The translations under genes and the position numbers were made by a program. From NCBI GenBank assembly GCA_030425505.1, contig JAUIAB010000020.1:1-56588 (forward strand): 56,588 nucleotides of DNA, given 5' to 3'. Below the pieces are notes generated by a model, which saw only the letters and a program-made list of their open reading frames with translations, did no database searches and was not told the DNA's origin. This document shows, one piece after another, positions 44,602 to 53,887 of this stretch (the stretch's first letter is position 1; each line of letters opens with the position of its first letter). Source of the stretch: Bacteroidia bacterium. GTDB lineage: Bacteria; Bacteroidota; Bacteroidia; Cytophagales; Flammeovirgaceae.

Positions 44602-45108
44602 ATGAAAAAACCAATCTACTTTGTAGGAATGCCCGGGTCAGGAAAAACAACCATTGGAAAAAAGTTATCACAAGAACTAGGCTGGGAGTTTATAGATACA
44701 GATATCTTAATAGAAGAAAGAGAGCAAAAGTCAATTAACACTATTTTTTTAGAATCGGGAGAAAGTACTTTTAGAGATATAGAAAAAGAAGTGTTGAGGA
44801 GCTTACCAAAGAAAGCATGTGTCATTTCTACTGGGGGAGGGATGCCATGTTTTTTTGACAATATGAAATATATGAATAGCTCTGGGGTAACTATATACTT
44901 GAAAGCAAGCCTCGACATGCTATATGAGAGAGTTAAATCAGATGAAAATAGACCTTTATTAAAAAATATTTCATTAAATAATTTAAGAGCGCTAGCGAAA
45001 GAAAGAGAAGTATATTACAGCCAATCGCATATAAAACTAGCGGCTGGAGATACAGTTGAAGCTACAGTTCATTCAATCTTAGAAAAACTAAAAAAGTGTC
45101 ATGAATAA
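44602..45108 (+). CDS. aroK: Shikimate kinase
   Basis: Phosphorylates shikimate in the aromatic amino-acid pathway. Walker A GMPGSGKTT (9-17), shikimate-binding D34 in FIDTDILIEE, R58 in STFRDIEKEVL, GGG (78-80) in ISTGGGMP, and lid SDENRPLL are present. 168 residues. No other aro gene is adjacent. The start is two bases beyond the right 17-bp repeat. Confidence 0.95.
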   Translation: MKKPIYFVGMPGSGKTTIGKKLSQELGWEFIDTDILIEEREQKSINTIFLESGESTFRDIEKEVLRSLPKKACVISTGGGMPCFFDNMKYMNSSGVTIYLKASLDMLYERVKSDENRPLLKNISLNNLRALAKEREVYYSQSHIKLAAGDTVEATVHSILEKLKKCHE

Positions 45109-45174
45109 AACTTAAGGAACAATGAATTCTATCTAAACTTATGTAATATCGCCTAAAATCATTTTGATCTAGTT

Positions 45175-47073
45175 ATGTGTGGTATAGCAGGCATATATGC
45201 TTTCAATGAAATAGGAAGGATCTTTTTAGTTAACTTATCAAACGCCACAAGAGCATTAGAGCATAGAGGTCCTGATGCTCAAGGGCTATATGATGACTAC
45301 AAAATTGGCTTAGGGCATAGAAGGTTATCCATACTAGACCTTTCGCCTGATGCTAATCAGCCATTTACAGATAGCTCAGGCAGGTATACAGTCATTTTCA
45401 ATGGTGAAATATATAATTACAAGGAACTAAGAGAAGAATTAATAAATAGAGGTTATGCTTTTAGAACGAATTGTGATACGGAGGTTTTACTAAACCTATA
45501 TATTGAAGAAGGAGAAAGCTGTTTGAAAAAACTCAATGGCTTTTTTTCTTTTTCCATTTATGATAAAGAGGAAGAAAGCTTAATTGTAGCAAGAGACCGA
45601 TATGGAATCAAACCCTTAGTCTATTACCAAGATGAGGATAAGCTAATTTTTTCCTCAGAAATAACATCATTATTAGGTTTTAATATTCCTAAAGAAATAA
45701 ACTACAATGCTCTATTATTTTATTTTCAACTAAGCTACATTCCAGCGCCTATTTCTATTTTCAAAAACGTACATAAACTTCAACCAGGACACTACCTAAA
45801 GATATCAGCATTTAATAAAGAAGTACAGGTAAAAAAGTACTACGAAGTCAAAATAGAACCCTCATACTTTTCTGTTCTCAGAGATTATGACTCTGTAAAA
45901 GGCAAACTTTTAGATTTAATAGAGAATGCTGTTAGAGACCGCTTAATTTCTGATGTGCCTCTTGGAGCTTTTTTAAGTGGAGGAATAGACTCTTCAACAG
46001 TAGTTGCTTTAGCGTCAAGATATACGGATCACCTCAACACATTCTCTATTTCTTATAAGGATGAGCCAATGTTTGACGAGTCAAAATATGCTTCCTTAGT
46101 TGCGAAAAAATACAATACTAACCACACTAGGTTTGAGCTTACAAACCAAGATATTTTTGACAACATTTTTGAACTGTTAGATTTTTACGGGGAGCCTTTT
46201 GCTGATGCATCCGCTATTCCTTTTTACATTTTAAGTAAAAGAACCCGAAAAAAAATTACTGTAGCTTTATCTGGTGATGGAGCTGATGAAGTTTTTGCAG
46301 GATATAATAAATACTTAGGAGAGTATAAAGCTAGAGAAAGAGGCATAAAAGCTCAGGTTTTAGCTGGTTTGCTTCCTTTATGGAATGTTTTACCAAAAAA
46401 CAGAAACTCTTTTTTAGGTAATAAGATTAGGCAGTTTCATCGCTTTTCTTCTGGGGTAAAGCAATCTCCACAGGACAGATATTGGTTTCTATCTACCTGG
46501 AGGACAGAAAAAGAAACGCTTAAAATGTTTCATAATGACATTTTAGCTAAACTGGAGATAGACAATTATAACGAGCTAAGAAAAGAATTTCTTTCTCCCA
46601 TTAAGACAGATGACTTTAACGAATTTTTAAAAGCAGACATAGAACTTTTATTACCTAATGACATGCTTCACAAAGTTGACTCAATGTCAATGGCAAACAG
46701 CTTAGAGGTAAGAGTTCCTTTTCTTGATCACCGGGTAGTTGATTTTGCCTTTACCCTGTCTTCAAAATTTAAAATAGATAATAAAATGAAGAAGAAGGTA
46801 TTGCAAGATGCTGTCAGAGATATACTACCTCCCGAATTGTACAAAAGACCAAAACATGGATTTGATGTTCCTTTAGCAAAAGGATACAAAAGAGAATTAA
46901 AGTCTTGGATTCAAAATGATCTTTTGAAAGATTCTTTTATAGAAGAGCAACAAATCTTTAAGCCAGAATATATAAAAAACTTAAAAAAGAAAGTTTTCTC
47001 TTCTACTAACTTTGACCAAAACCAAGTATGGGCAGTTTTAGCCTTTCAGTATTGGTGGAAAAAATATTTCTAG
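45175..47073 (+). CDS. asnB: Glutamine-hydrolysing asparagine synthetase
   Basis: 632-residue cytoplasmic enzyme. The N-terminal glutaminase starts MCGIAGIYAF with nucleophile Cys2, and has ALEHRGPDAQG, LGHRRLSILDLS and FNGEIYNYKELREEL. The synthetase half has the PP-loop FLSGGIDSSTVVALAS near residue 265, SGDGADEVFAGYNKY, and the MLHKVDSMSMANSLEVRVPF segment. Besides asparagine synthesis, related enzymes work in surface polysaccharide loci, but no such cluster is here. It follows aroK by 66 bp and precedes the sorting-domain protein by 50 bp. Confidence 0.94.
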   Translation: MCGIAGIYAFNEIGRIFLVNLSNATRALEHRGPDAQGLYDDYKIGLGHRRLSILDLSPDANQPFTDSSGRYTVIFNGEIYNYKELREELINRGYAFRTNCDTEVLLNLYIEEGESCLKKLNGFFSFSIYDKEEESLIVARDRYGIKPLVYYQDEDKLIFSSEITSLLGFNIPKEINYNALLFYFQLSYIPAPISIFKNVHKLQPGHYLKISAFNKEVQVKKYYEVKIEPSYFSVLRDYDSVKGKLLDLIENAVRDRLISDVPLGAFLSGGIDSSTVVALASRYTDHLNTFSISYKDEPMFDESKYASLVAKKYNTNHTRFELTNQDIFDNIFELLDFYGEPFADASAIPFYILSKRTRKKITVALSGDGADEVFAGYNKYLGEYKARERGIKAQVLAGLLPLWNVLPKNRNSFLGNKIRQFHRFSSGVKQSPQDRYWFLSTWRTEKETLKMFHNDILAKLEIDNYNELRKEFLSPIKTDDFNEFLKADIELLLPNDMLHKVDSMSMANSLEVRVPFLDHRVVDFAFTLSSKFKIDNKMKKKVLQDAVRDILPPELYKRPKHGFDVPLAKGYKRELKSWIQNDLLKDSFIEEQQIFKPEYIKNLKKKVFSSTNFDQNQVWAVLAFQYWWKKYF

Positions 47074-47123
47074 CTTGTTTCTTTGTAAAATACAAAACAC
47101 ATTATCATCTAACTCCTTATGTT

Positions 47124-48074
47124 ATGCTAAAGCTCTTTAAAAATATCTTTTTATTTTGTTACATACTGACATTAAACCCATTACTAGCCCAACAAATAGA
47201 CTCACCAGAGCTTCAAAATATATTATTAAGCAAAAGAACAGTCTCTGAAACAAATAGACCCTTTGCGCTCATTGGAACAGTTTATGCAAATATTGATTCA
47301 GGAGACCTGGTTTTCTCCATTATCAATGGAGAAGGAGGAGAGGATAGCAACAACTTCTTAATTTGGGAAAATAAACTATACCTAATAAACTTTGAAGAGG
47401 GAGAAATTAGTTATGAAACTAAGTCAGTGTATCATGTATTGATTCAATGCCAACAAACAGATGGTAGAAATATCATTATTGAAAAGTCTTTTGACATTTT
47501 AGTAAAAAACATTAACGAAGCACCTATCGATATAGAACTTGAGGAGGAAGAGATATCTTTAGGTGCTGGTTTTGGAGATGAAATCACCGTAATAAAAGCT
47601 ATTGATGAAGATGAAAATGACTTTCACAGTTTTAGATTAGTACCAGGTGAGGGAAGTGATGATAACGCATCGTTTAGAATCATTGAAGATAGATTGTTAA
47701 GTGCGAGGTTTGGTTTTAGACGACCCAACTTTAATATTAGAATCCGTTGTGAAGACAGAAGAGGCTTAGCCTATGAAAAAGCATTTGTTCTTACCACAAA
47801 TATAGGTTTAGAGCGATTGAGTCAGTTTTCAGACGAAAAAACGCAAGTTAATGTATACCCCAACCCTGCTACTGATATGCTTTATGTAGAAAAGGAAGGA
47901 GTATCTAATCTAGAAGTATATGATATAAATGGCAGAAAATTGCTTTCAAAAAAGTTAAATCAAAATAATAAACATTCTTTAGATATCAGCTCACTTCAAA
48001 ATGGTAATTACTTTTTAAACCTTAAGCCAAAAACTAATAAGCCTGATCAGAGAGTTCAAATAATGAAAAGATAG
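47124..48074 (+). CDS. Secreted cadherin-like protein with T9SS C-terminal sorting domain
   Basis: About 316 residues from the ATG at 47124. Signal peptide (MLKLFKNIFLFCYILTLNPLLAQ), two cadherin-like domains (about 25-125 and 130-225; the second starts NEAPIDIELEEEEISLGAG and has AIDEDENDFHSFRLV, DDNASFRIIEDRLLSA), and a type A T9SS sorting domain in the last ~75 residues (VYPNPATDMLYVE, LEVYDINGRKLLSKK, LDISSLQNGNYFLNL). It should cross the outer membrane by the type IX system, to which PorQ in this window belongs, and be anchored to lipid or released. Ca-binding DEDEND-type residues are visible. Partner unknown. Confidence 0.88.
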   Translation: MLKLFKNIFLFCYILTLNPLLAQQIDSPELQNILLSKRTVSETNRPFALIGTVYANIDSGDLVFSIINGEGGEDSNNFLIWENKLYLINFEEGEISYETKSVYHVLIQCQQTDGRNIIIEKSFDILVKNINEAPIDIELEEEEISLGAGFGDEITVIKAIDEDENDFHSFRLVPGEGSDDNASFRIIEDRLLSARFGFRRPNFNIRIRCEDRRGLAYEKAFVLTTNIGLERLSQFSDEKTQVNVYPNPATDMLYVEKEGVSNLEVYDINGRKLLSKKLNQNNKHSLDISSLQNGNYFLNLKPKTNKPDQRVQIMKR

Positions 48075-48093
48075 TATTAATCTTATAGTTTAA

Positions 48094-49104
48094 TTAAGGC
48101 AAGTAGAAGTCAAAATTTATCTTATTCATACATAAAAAGTGTCCTTTGGGGCACTTTTTATGACCTATCTTAGAGCAAGGTCGACAACTAAGTCCTTTTT
48201 TCTCAAAAATAGTAAATGAAGTCCTATACGGGTACATTCCAAACTCTGGAATAGTATTACCCCAAATAGAGAAAATATTTTTCTTGAATGCCGCAGCGAT
48301 ATGCATTAAACCAGTATCGTGAGTAAATACAGCATTGGCTTGTTTAATAATAGAAGCAGACTGGTTAATACTTAATTTACCGCAGGCATTAAAGATTATG
48401 GTTTTTTTGTTTAACTCAAGTAGAGACTCTTCTGTATTTCGATCATCTGTTTTATGGAAAAATTCCTCAATTAGATCTCCTACAACCTTGTCATTACTAT
48501 CGCCCAGTAAAACAACTGGCTTGTTTATCTTATCACAAAGTTCAATCAATCGCTTTAAAGGAAGCTTTTTAGTACTGTGTTGAGCACCAATAGCTACTGC
48601 AACAAAACCATTTCTATGCGTTTCTGGTAACCATTTTCTTTCAACTTCATCTTTTTCTGGTATAAAATAATCCAAGCCCAAAGCATCATTTTTAATGCCC
48701 AAAGGTTTTACAGCTTCTAAATATCGATCTACAATATGCACATTAGGAAGCAGATTAATTTTGAGATTAACCATCAGCCACTTTTTCCAATTCAGCTTAT
48801 TGAAAGTATACGACTTTACCCTTAGCCTTTTTTTAATGTAAAAAGTCCTTAAGTTATTGTGCAGGTCAACTACATAATCAAACTTTTCTTTTTGGAGGCG
48901 TAGGATAAGATCCTTAATACCTATTTCTTTTAATAGGTGAACTTTATCAAGATAGACATTTTCTTCTAACAGTGATGCATACTTCTCTTTTGTACAGTAG
49001 TGTACTTCAACATCTTGCATTTGAGTTTTTATTGTCCTTATCACTGGTGTAGTGAGAACAATATCACCAATAGATGAAAACCGAAGTATAAGTATTTTCT
49101 TCAA
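48094..49104 (-). CDS. Glycosyltransferase family 9 (heptosyltransferase-like)
   Basis: 336-residue, cytoplasmic GT-B enzyme for lipopolysaccharide core or surface glycan. MKKILILRFSSIGDIVLTTPVIRTIK at the N terminus, DYVVDLHNNLRT, VAVAIGAQHSTKKLPLKRLIELC, VLLGDSNDK, FTHDTGLMHIAAAF and SIWGNTIPEFGMYPY are characteristic of GT9. The C terminus is Cys-rich (CRPCSKIGHKKCPKGHFLC). The last codons coincide with a hairpin (48134-48159) that can end the opposite-strand transcript. Confidence 0.92.
   Translation of the reverse strand: MKKILILRFSSIGDIVLTTPVIRTIKTQMQDVEVHYCTKEKYASLLEENVYLDKVHLLKEIGIKDLILRLQKEKFDYVVDLHNNLRTFYIKKRLRVKSYTFNKLNWKKWLMVNLKINLLPNVHIVDRYLEAVKPLGIKNDALGLDYFIPEKDEVERKWLPETHRNGFVAVAIGAQHSTKKLPLKRLIELCDKINKPVVLLGDSNDKVVGDLIEEFFHKTDDRNTEESLLELNKKTIIFNACGKLSINQSASIIKQANAVFTHDTGLMHIAAAFKKNIFSIWGNTIPEFGMYPYRTSFTIFEKKGLSCRPCSKIGHKKCPKGHFLCMNKINFDFYLP
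48134..48159 (+). terminator. Terminator hairpin inside the 3' end of the GT9 gene
   Basis: AAAAAGTG 48134-48141 pairs with CACTTTTT 48152-48159, with inner CC/GG pairing. It is the first good stop signal after the sorting-domain gene (ends 48074), yet lies within the opposing GT9 coding region, encoding part of its Cys-rich tail. Confidence 0.5.
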
Positions 49105-49168
49105 ATCACTTTTCTTGTTAAGCTGCTATGTTGTAATTTGATGATCTTATAACTAAACTGTTTAAATA

Positions 49169-49648
49169 GTGAGTTTAGATTTAAATAAAGAAGACCTCAA
49201 TTCTATTTGGACTAAAGTAACTAGGTTTTGCTCATATAGAGAAAGGTGTGAAAAAGAAATTAGGGAAAAACTAAATGCTTTGGGACTGGAAGCGGCAAAA
49301 CAAGATAAGTTTGTCAATAAACTTTATGAGGAAAATTATATTAACTCCAAAAGGTTTATTTCTTCTTACGTAAGAGGTAAACTCTTGTATAACTTTTGGG
49401 GTAAAACTAAAATTAGGTATGCACTTTTAAACAAAGGATTAGAAAAAAAAGTGATTGAAGAAGAGCTTAATAAAGTCAATGGATCTGACTACAAAGCAAT
49501 GGTAGAAAAGCTAATAGTAAAAAAGAAAATTAGTATAAACAAGAAAGAAAACATATACCAAAAAAAGTATAAAATTTCCAATTATCTATTTCAAAAAGGG
49601 TTTGAGCCAGAGTTTTTCAATGAGCTAATCGAAAAATTAGTTTCTTAA
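49169..49648 (+). CDS. recX: RecX-family regulator of RecA
   Basis: 159 residues made of three-helix repeats: YRERCEKEIREKLNALGL, FVNKLYEENYINSKRFISSYVRGK, KTKIRYALLNKGLEKKVIEEEL, and a third repeat to the C terminus. RecX binds RecA filaments and limits recombination. It begins at GTG; the gene is divergent from the GT9 gene. recA is not in the window. Confidence 0.9.
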   Translation: MSLDLNKEDLNSIWTKVTRFCSYRERCEKEIREKLNALGLEAAKQDKFVNKLYEENYINSKRFISSYVRGKLLYNFWGKTKIRYALLNKGLEKKVIEEELNKVNGSDYKAMVEKLIVKKKISINKKENIYQKKYKISNYLFQKGFEPEFFNELIEKLVS

Positions 49649-49895
49649 ACTGTCTACTTGTTACTATTTTTTTATTAAAACTTATTGGGTGCTTAGGATA
49701 CAATAGGATAATAAAAGAGTCTCTCATTTTCAAATGCTCTATTTTATATAAAGTCCATTAATTAACTTCATAAAAAATATATTTTTTTTCTGATAATCAG
49801 TTTTTTACAAATATATCTCACTTAATTATTTCATGGATTCCATGTAAATAATAACTTAGCAACGAATACAGGCTGTATAATAAACATTAGACAAT

Positions 49896-51251
49896 ATGGA
49901 ATTTAAGAGCATTAACCCTTATAGTGATAAAGTAATTGATACGCACAAAGGCATGTCTGACAAAGACATTGAAAAGTCAATAGAAAAATCGTATAGAGCT
50001 TATAAGAGTTGGAAAAGAAAAGGCATAGAAGAAAGAGTAAAGCTATTAACTTCTTTGTCAGAAAATTTAAAAGAAAATGTAGATAACTATGCCCAGATTA
50101 TAACTCAGGAGATGGGAAAAGTATTAACTGAAAGTAGGGCAGAGGTTAATAAGTGTGCCAGCCTATGCGATTACTATGCATCTTATGCAGAGGAGCATCT
50201 GGCAGATGAGGGAGTATCAACAGAAGCGAGCTATAGTGCCGTACAGTATCAGCCATTGGGAATAATACTTGGAGTAATGCCCTGGAACTATCCATTTTGG
50301 CAGGTAATGCGGTTTGCTATACCTGCATTAGCAGCTGGAAACTCTGTATTGATAAAACATGCTTCCAATGTTTTTAGTTGTGCTAAAGCGATAGAAAGTT
50401 TGTTTGTTTTATCAGATGCTCCAGAGGGTTTGTTTCAATCATTGACTATAGATGGCAAAACTGTAGAAAAGGTTATTGCTTCCCCAATGGTAGAGGCAGT
50501 ATCCTTCACAGGTAGCACTCAGGTTGGCTCTAAAATAGCTACACTAGCAGGAAAATACATAAAAAAATCAGTACTAGAGCTTGGAGGAAGTGACCCATTT
50601 ATAGTATTATCAGATGCAGATATTGAAAAAGCAGTAGAAGTTGGTGTGAGGGCAAGAATGCAAAATGCAGGGCAAAGTTGCATTGCAGCTAAGAGGTTTA
50701 TAATCATGGCAGATGTAGCAGATGATTTTATGGATGCTGCAAGAGCTAAGGTGGCAAGCCTTAAAATAGGTAATCCAATGGAGGAAGGGGTGCAAATGGG
50801 ACCAATGGCTCGCCAAGATTTGGTTTATTCTTTAAATGAACAGTTGTCTGAATCTTTAATGAAAGGAGCGGGTTTGATAGCAGGTGGAAAAATAGAAGGA
50901 AATATATTTCATCCAACACTGTTGAAGTCTATAACTCCAGAAATGCCAGTTTTTTATGAAGAAACATTTGGTCCAATGATGTCAGTATGTACAGTTGAGA
51001 GTGAAAAAGAGGCTATAGATTTTGCTAATATGTCAGACTTTGGTTTGGGAGCATCTATTTGGACATCAGACTTAGATAAAGCAAAGGCATTATCTAGAAA
51101 AATAGAGGCAGGAAATGTATTTGTAAATGCTAAGGTAACGTCACACCCTAAACTGCCATTTGGAGGAGTGAAAAGCTCGGGCTATGGAAGAGAGCTTTCA
51201 AGTTTTGGAATAAAAGAGTTTACAAACATTCAATCTCTTTGGATAGACTAA
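49896..51251 (+). CDS. NAD(P)-dependent succinate-semialdehyde dehydrogenase-like enzyme
   Basis: 451-residue aldehyde dehydrogenase. MPWNYPFWQVMR (catalytic Asn in the WN pair), IKHASNVFSCA, FTGSTQVGSKI, LELGGSDPFIV with general base Glu, and NAGQSCIAAKRFI with nucleophile Cys are all present. The short length and KHASNV motif fit the Sad/YneI subgroup, which oxidises succinate semialdehyde. A 247-bp gap precedes it, and the NUDIX gene follows 52 bp later. Confidence 0.92.
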   Translation: MEFKSINPYSDKVIDTHKGMSDKDIEKSIEKSYRAYKSWKRKGIEERVKLLTSLSENLKENVDNYAQIITQEMGKVLTESRAEVNKCASLCDYYASYAEEHLADEGVSTEASYSAVQYQPLGIILGVMPWNYPFWQVMRFAIPALAAGNSVLIKHASNVFSCAKAIESLFVLSDAPEGLFQSLTIDGKTVEKVIASPMVEAVSFTGSTQVGSKIATLAGKYIKKSVLELGGSDPFIVLSDADIEKAVEVGVRARMQNAGQSCIAAKRFIIMADVADDFMDAARAKVASLKIGNPMEEGVQMGPMARQDLVYSLNEQLSESLMKGAGLIAGGKIEGNIFHPTLLKSITPEMPVFYEETFGPMMSVCTVESEKEAIDFANMSDFGLGASIWTSDLDKAKALSRKIEAGNVFVNAKVTSHPKLPFGGVKSSGYGRELSSFGIKEFTNIQSLWID

Positions 51252-51303
51252 AGTAGTTTTATTTATCTAATTCAGACTTTTAGTCCATAGGGTTATACAA
51301 AAA

Positions 51304-51918
51304 ATGAAATTTTATAAGAATGATTCATTGATTGAGGTGAGAAGTAACCTTCATTTCAATGGTACTAGCAGCAGTGATGCTGAAGTGATACAAAACCCTT
51401 CTTTTGAGCGTTTTTTTGAAGTTTATAATTCGATTGAAATAGATGACTCAAATACTAGAAATTATTTTTTTGTAGTAGCTGACTATGAGTCCTTTGTAGC
51501 AAAAATCAACTCTGGTTTTAAAAAAGTACGAGCTGCTGGTGGTATTGTTGAGAAAGACAGTTCAGTTTTGGTTATTAAAAGGTTAGGAAAATTAGATCTT
51601 CCAAAAGGTAAAATGGAAAAAGGAGAAGAGGTAACAACAGCAGCAAAAAGAGAGGTTTTGGAAGAGGGTGGCGTTAAAGCATCAGTCATTTCAAAGCTTT
51701 GTACCTCTTTTCATTCATATAGCCTTAATGGAAAAGACTATCTTAAAGACACACACTGGTTTTGTATGAAATGCAATGACGATAGCCATATCAAGCCTCA
51801 GCTAGAAGAAAGTATTGAGGATGTTTTTTGGGTTGAAAGAGATCAGGTTAAGAATTTGGTTTATCCTAATACATATGCTACTATTAGAGATGTTTTCGAT
51901 ACCTATTTTCATCAATAG
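51304..51918 (+). CDS. NUDIX hydrolase
   Basis: 204 residues; N-terminal ~75 residues of unknown type, then a NUDIX domain. The 23-residue box starts at G102 and has E108, R116, E117, E120, E121 and G123, matching GX5EX7REUXEEXGU exactly. RAAGGIVEKDSSVLVIKRLGKLDLPKG precedes it. The substrate is a nucleoside-diphosphate derivative of unknown type; homologues in Bacteroidota have the same length. Repeat copy C starts directly at its stop codon. Confidence 0.92.
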   Translation: MKFYKNDSLIEVRSNLHFNGTSSSDAEVIQNPSFERFFEVYNSIEIDDSNTRNYFFVVADYESFVAKINSGFKKVRAAGGIVEKDSSVLVIKRLGKLDLPKGKMEKGEEVTTAAKREVLEEGGVKASVISKLCTSFHSYSLNGKDYLKDTHWFCMKCNDDSHIKPQLEESIEDVFWVERDQVKNLVYPNTYATIRDVFDTYFHQ

Positions 51919-52003
51919 ATCATGCCAAAGACTGAAGGGTATTGTAGGGTTAGGTCTGTCTTTGGCAGCCAGGACAAGCTTTGTGGAGGGTACCCAGTTT
52001 TTT
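51919..52003 (+). repeat. Dispersed structured repeat, copy C
   Basis: An ~85-bp element that begins at the NUDIX stop. Perfect 9-bp arms GCCAAAGAC 51924-51932 and GTCTTTGGC 51958-51966 surround ATTGTAGGGTTAGG-type sequence shared with copy B. It ends TACCCAG plus six T, like copy A. It lacks the outer left arm (GGCACCCTT) and following ~15 bases of B and D, so it is a shortened version. In this position it may double as the NUDIX terminator. Confidence 0.7.
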
Positions 52004-52023
52004 GATATGATTATACCGTTTAT

Positions 52024-52152
52024 ATGAAGAAAGTTAATCGTCAGTCAAATATTCCTTTGTTCAGGTCGTGGAAGGGCTGGTATTTTTTGCTTATAGCTAG
52101 TTTATCGCTCTGTGTTGGTGTTTTTTATTGGATAACCCGCTTTTTCTCATGA
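52024..52152 (+). CDS. Small single-helix membrane protein coupled to SSS symporter (42 residues)
   Basis: ATG at 52024 opens MKKVNRQSNIPLFRSWKG, then a membrane helix (WYFLLIASLSLCVGVFYWI) and TRFFS, ending in TGA at 52150-52152. The stop overlaps the symporter ATG as ATGA, a sign of translational coupling. A positively charged N terminus places it inside the cell, with the helix in the inner membrane. Not a family I can name, but small membrane partners are known next to some SSS transporters (YhdT with PanF, DUF4212 proteins). Too short for default gene finding. Confidence 0.6.
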   Translation: MKKVNRQSNIPLFRSWKGWYFLLIASLSLCVGVFYWITRFFS

Positions 52153-53876
52153 GTTTTTTGGATTGGGCAGTACTAGCAGGCACTCTACTTTTTATAGTGG
52201 CTTATGGTATTTGGAAGACCCGCAACACAAAGAGTTTGGAAGGATACCTGAAGGGAAATAGCGATACAAAATGGTGGGGAATTGGTATTTCTATAATGGC
52301 AACTCAGGCGAGTGCAATCACCTTTCTATCAACTCCTGGTCAAGCTTACAGTGATGGGATGCGATTTGTGCAATTTTATTTTGGGTTGCCAATTGCTATG
52401 ATCGTTCTTTCTGTGACATTCATTCCTATCTTTTATCGATTGAAAGTCTATACTGCGTATGAGTTTTTGGAAAGCAGATTTGATCTGAAGACACGGTCTT
52501 TGGCAGCTATTTTATTTTTAGTACAGAGAGGTTTGGCAGCGGGGATTACAATATACGCGCCTTCAATTATCTTGTCTGCCTTGCTTGGTTTAAACCTTAC
52601 GCTAACCAATATTATAATTGGTCTTCTGGTGATTGCTTACACAGTATCTGGAGGAACAAAAGCAGTTACTCAAACACAAAAACATCAAATGGCTGTGATG
52701 ATGGGTGGGATGGTAATAGCCGGAGCTATGGTTATTTCCATGCTTCCGAAGGAAGTCAATTTTATAGATGCACTTCATATTGCGGGTAAGATGGATCGGT
52801 TAAATATCGTGACCTTTGATTTTGATTTTGACGATCGATATAATTTTTGGTCAGGAATAACAGCTTCTTTTTTCCTTTTTATGTCATATTTCGGTACAGA
52901 CCAGTCTCAGGTACAGCGATATCTTACAGGAAAATCTATAGCTGAAAGTAGGCTAGGTCTGATAATGAATGGCCTTTTGAAGATTCCCATGCAATTTATT
53001 ATTCTACTGATCGGGGTGATGGTGTTTGTGTTTTATCAGTTTGTACAGCCACCAGTATTTTTCAACCAAGTGGCTCTAGATAATGCTAAAAATTCAGAGT
53101 ATAAGGAGGAAATCGGTCGGCTGGAAGGAAAATACACTCAACTTTTTGAAGAAAAAAAGGATGTATTGGTAGAAATGACACATGCCATTGAAAACAAAGA
53201 GGAAGATAAAGTTTCTGCTTTAAAGTCAAAGGCTCAAAATCTATTGCTCTCTTCTGAAAAAGTTAGAAATGATGTAAAAAAGATTGTAAAAAAATCAAAT
53301 CCAAATGCAGAGACAAATGACAAAGACTACGTTTTTATGTCGTATGTGATGGATCACCTGCCGGTAGGTCTAATTGGTTTGCTTTTCGCTGTTATGTTTT
53401 CTGCTGCTATGTCTTCCACTGCGTCAGAGTTAAATGCCCTTAGTTCTACCACTACTGTTGATCTATACAAGAGAGTTTTGAAAAAAAACAGCTCTGATAG
53501 ACACTACTTACTTTCCTCCAAGTGGTTTACTTTTTTATGGGGCGCTTTGGCTATTCTTTTTGCTACATATGCTTCTCTATTTGAAAACCTCATTCAGGCA
53601 GTCAACCTGCTAGGGTCTATTTTCTATGGCACCATTTTAGGGATTTTTGTTGTTGCTTTTTATGTAAAGTACATCAAAGGAAATGCTGTATTCCTTGCTG
53701 CAGTTCTTGCTGAAGCTTGTGTGGTTTATATTCACTTTGTAAACGCAAGTGATACAGCAGTGTGGTGGTTGAAAATGGGTTACTTGTGGTACAATGTTGT
53801 TGGCTGCGGTCTTGTTGTTTTATTTGGGTTAATTACTCAATGGCTCATAGATAAGTTCTTCTCTGAGAAAAGCTAG
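52149..53876 (+). CDS. Sodium:solute symporter (SSS family)
   Basis: 575 residues from ATG 52149 (MSFLDWAVLAG) with about thirteen membrane helices. GNSDTKWWGIGISIMATQASAITFLSTPG, the GYR-like YTVSGGTKAVTQTQ, FGTDQSQVQRYL and AMSSTASELNALSSTT are typical of the family; the last two hold sodium-site residues. A soluble Glu/Lys-rich insertion (about 325-410) between helices 8 and 9 looks like a coiled coil, unusual for the family in general though similar ones exist in Bacteroidota. Solute unknown. A TTG at 52128 lies inside the upstream small gene and is not used. Confidence 0.9.
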   Translation: MSFLDWAVLAGTLLFIVAYGIWKTRNTKSLEGYLKGNSDTKWWGIGISIMATQASAITFLSTPGQAYSDGMRFVQFYFGLPIAMIVLSVTFIPIFYRLKVYTAYEFLESRFDLKTRSLAAILFLVQRGLAAGITIYAPSIILSALLGLNLTLTNIIIGLLVIAYTVSGGTKAVTQTQKHQMAVMMGGMVIAGAMVISMLPKEVNFIDALHIAGKMDRLNIVTFDFDFDDRYNFWSGITASFFLFMSYFGTDQSQVQRYLTGKSIAESRLGLIMNGLLKIPMQFIILLIGVMVFVFYQFVQPPVFFNQVALDNAKNSEYKEEIGRLEGKYTQLFEEKKDVLVEMTHAIENKEEDKVSALKSKAQNLLLSSEKVRNDVKKIVKKSNPNAETNDKDYVFMSYVMDHLPVGLIGLLFAVMFSAAMSSTASELNALSSTTTVDLYKRVLKKNSSDRHYLLSSKWFTFLWGALAILFATYASLFENLIQAVNLLGSIFYGTILGIFVVAFYVKYIKGNAVFLAAVLAEACVVYIHFVNASDTAVWWLKMGYLWYNVVGCGLVVLFGLITQWLIDKFFSEKS

Positions 53877-53887
53877 ACTTTAAATAG

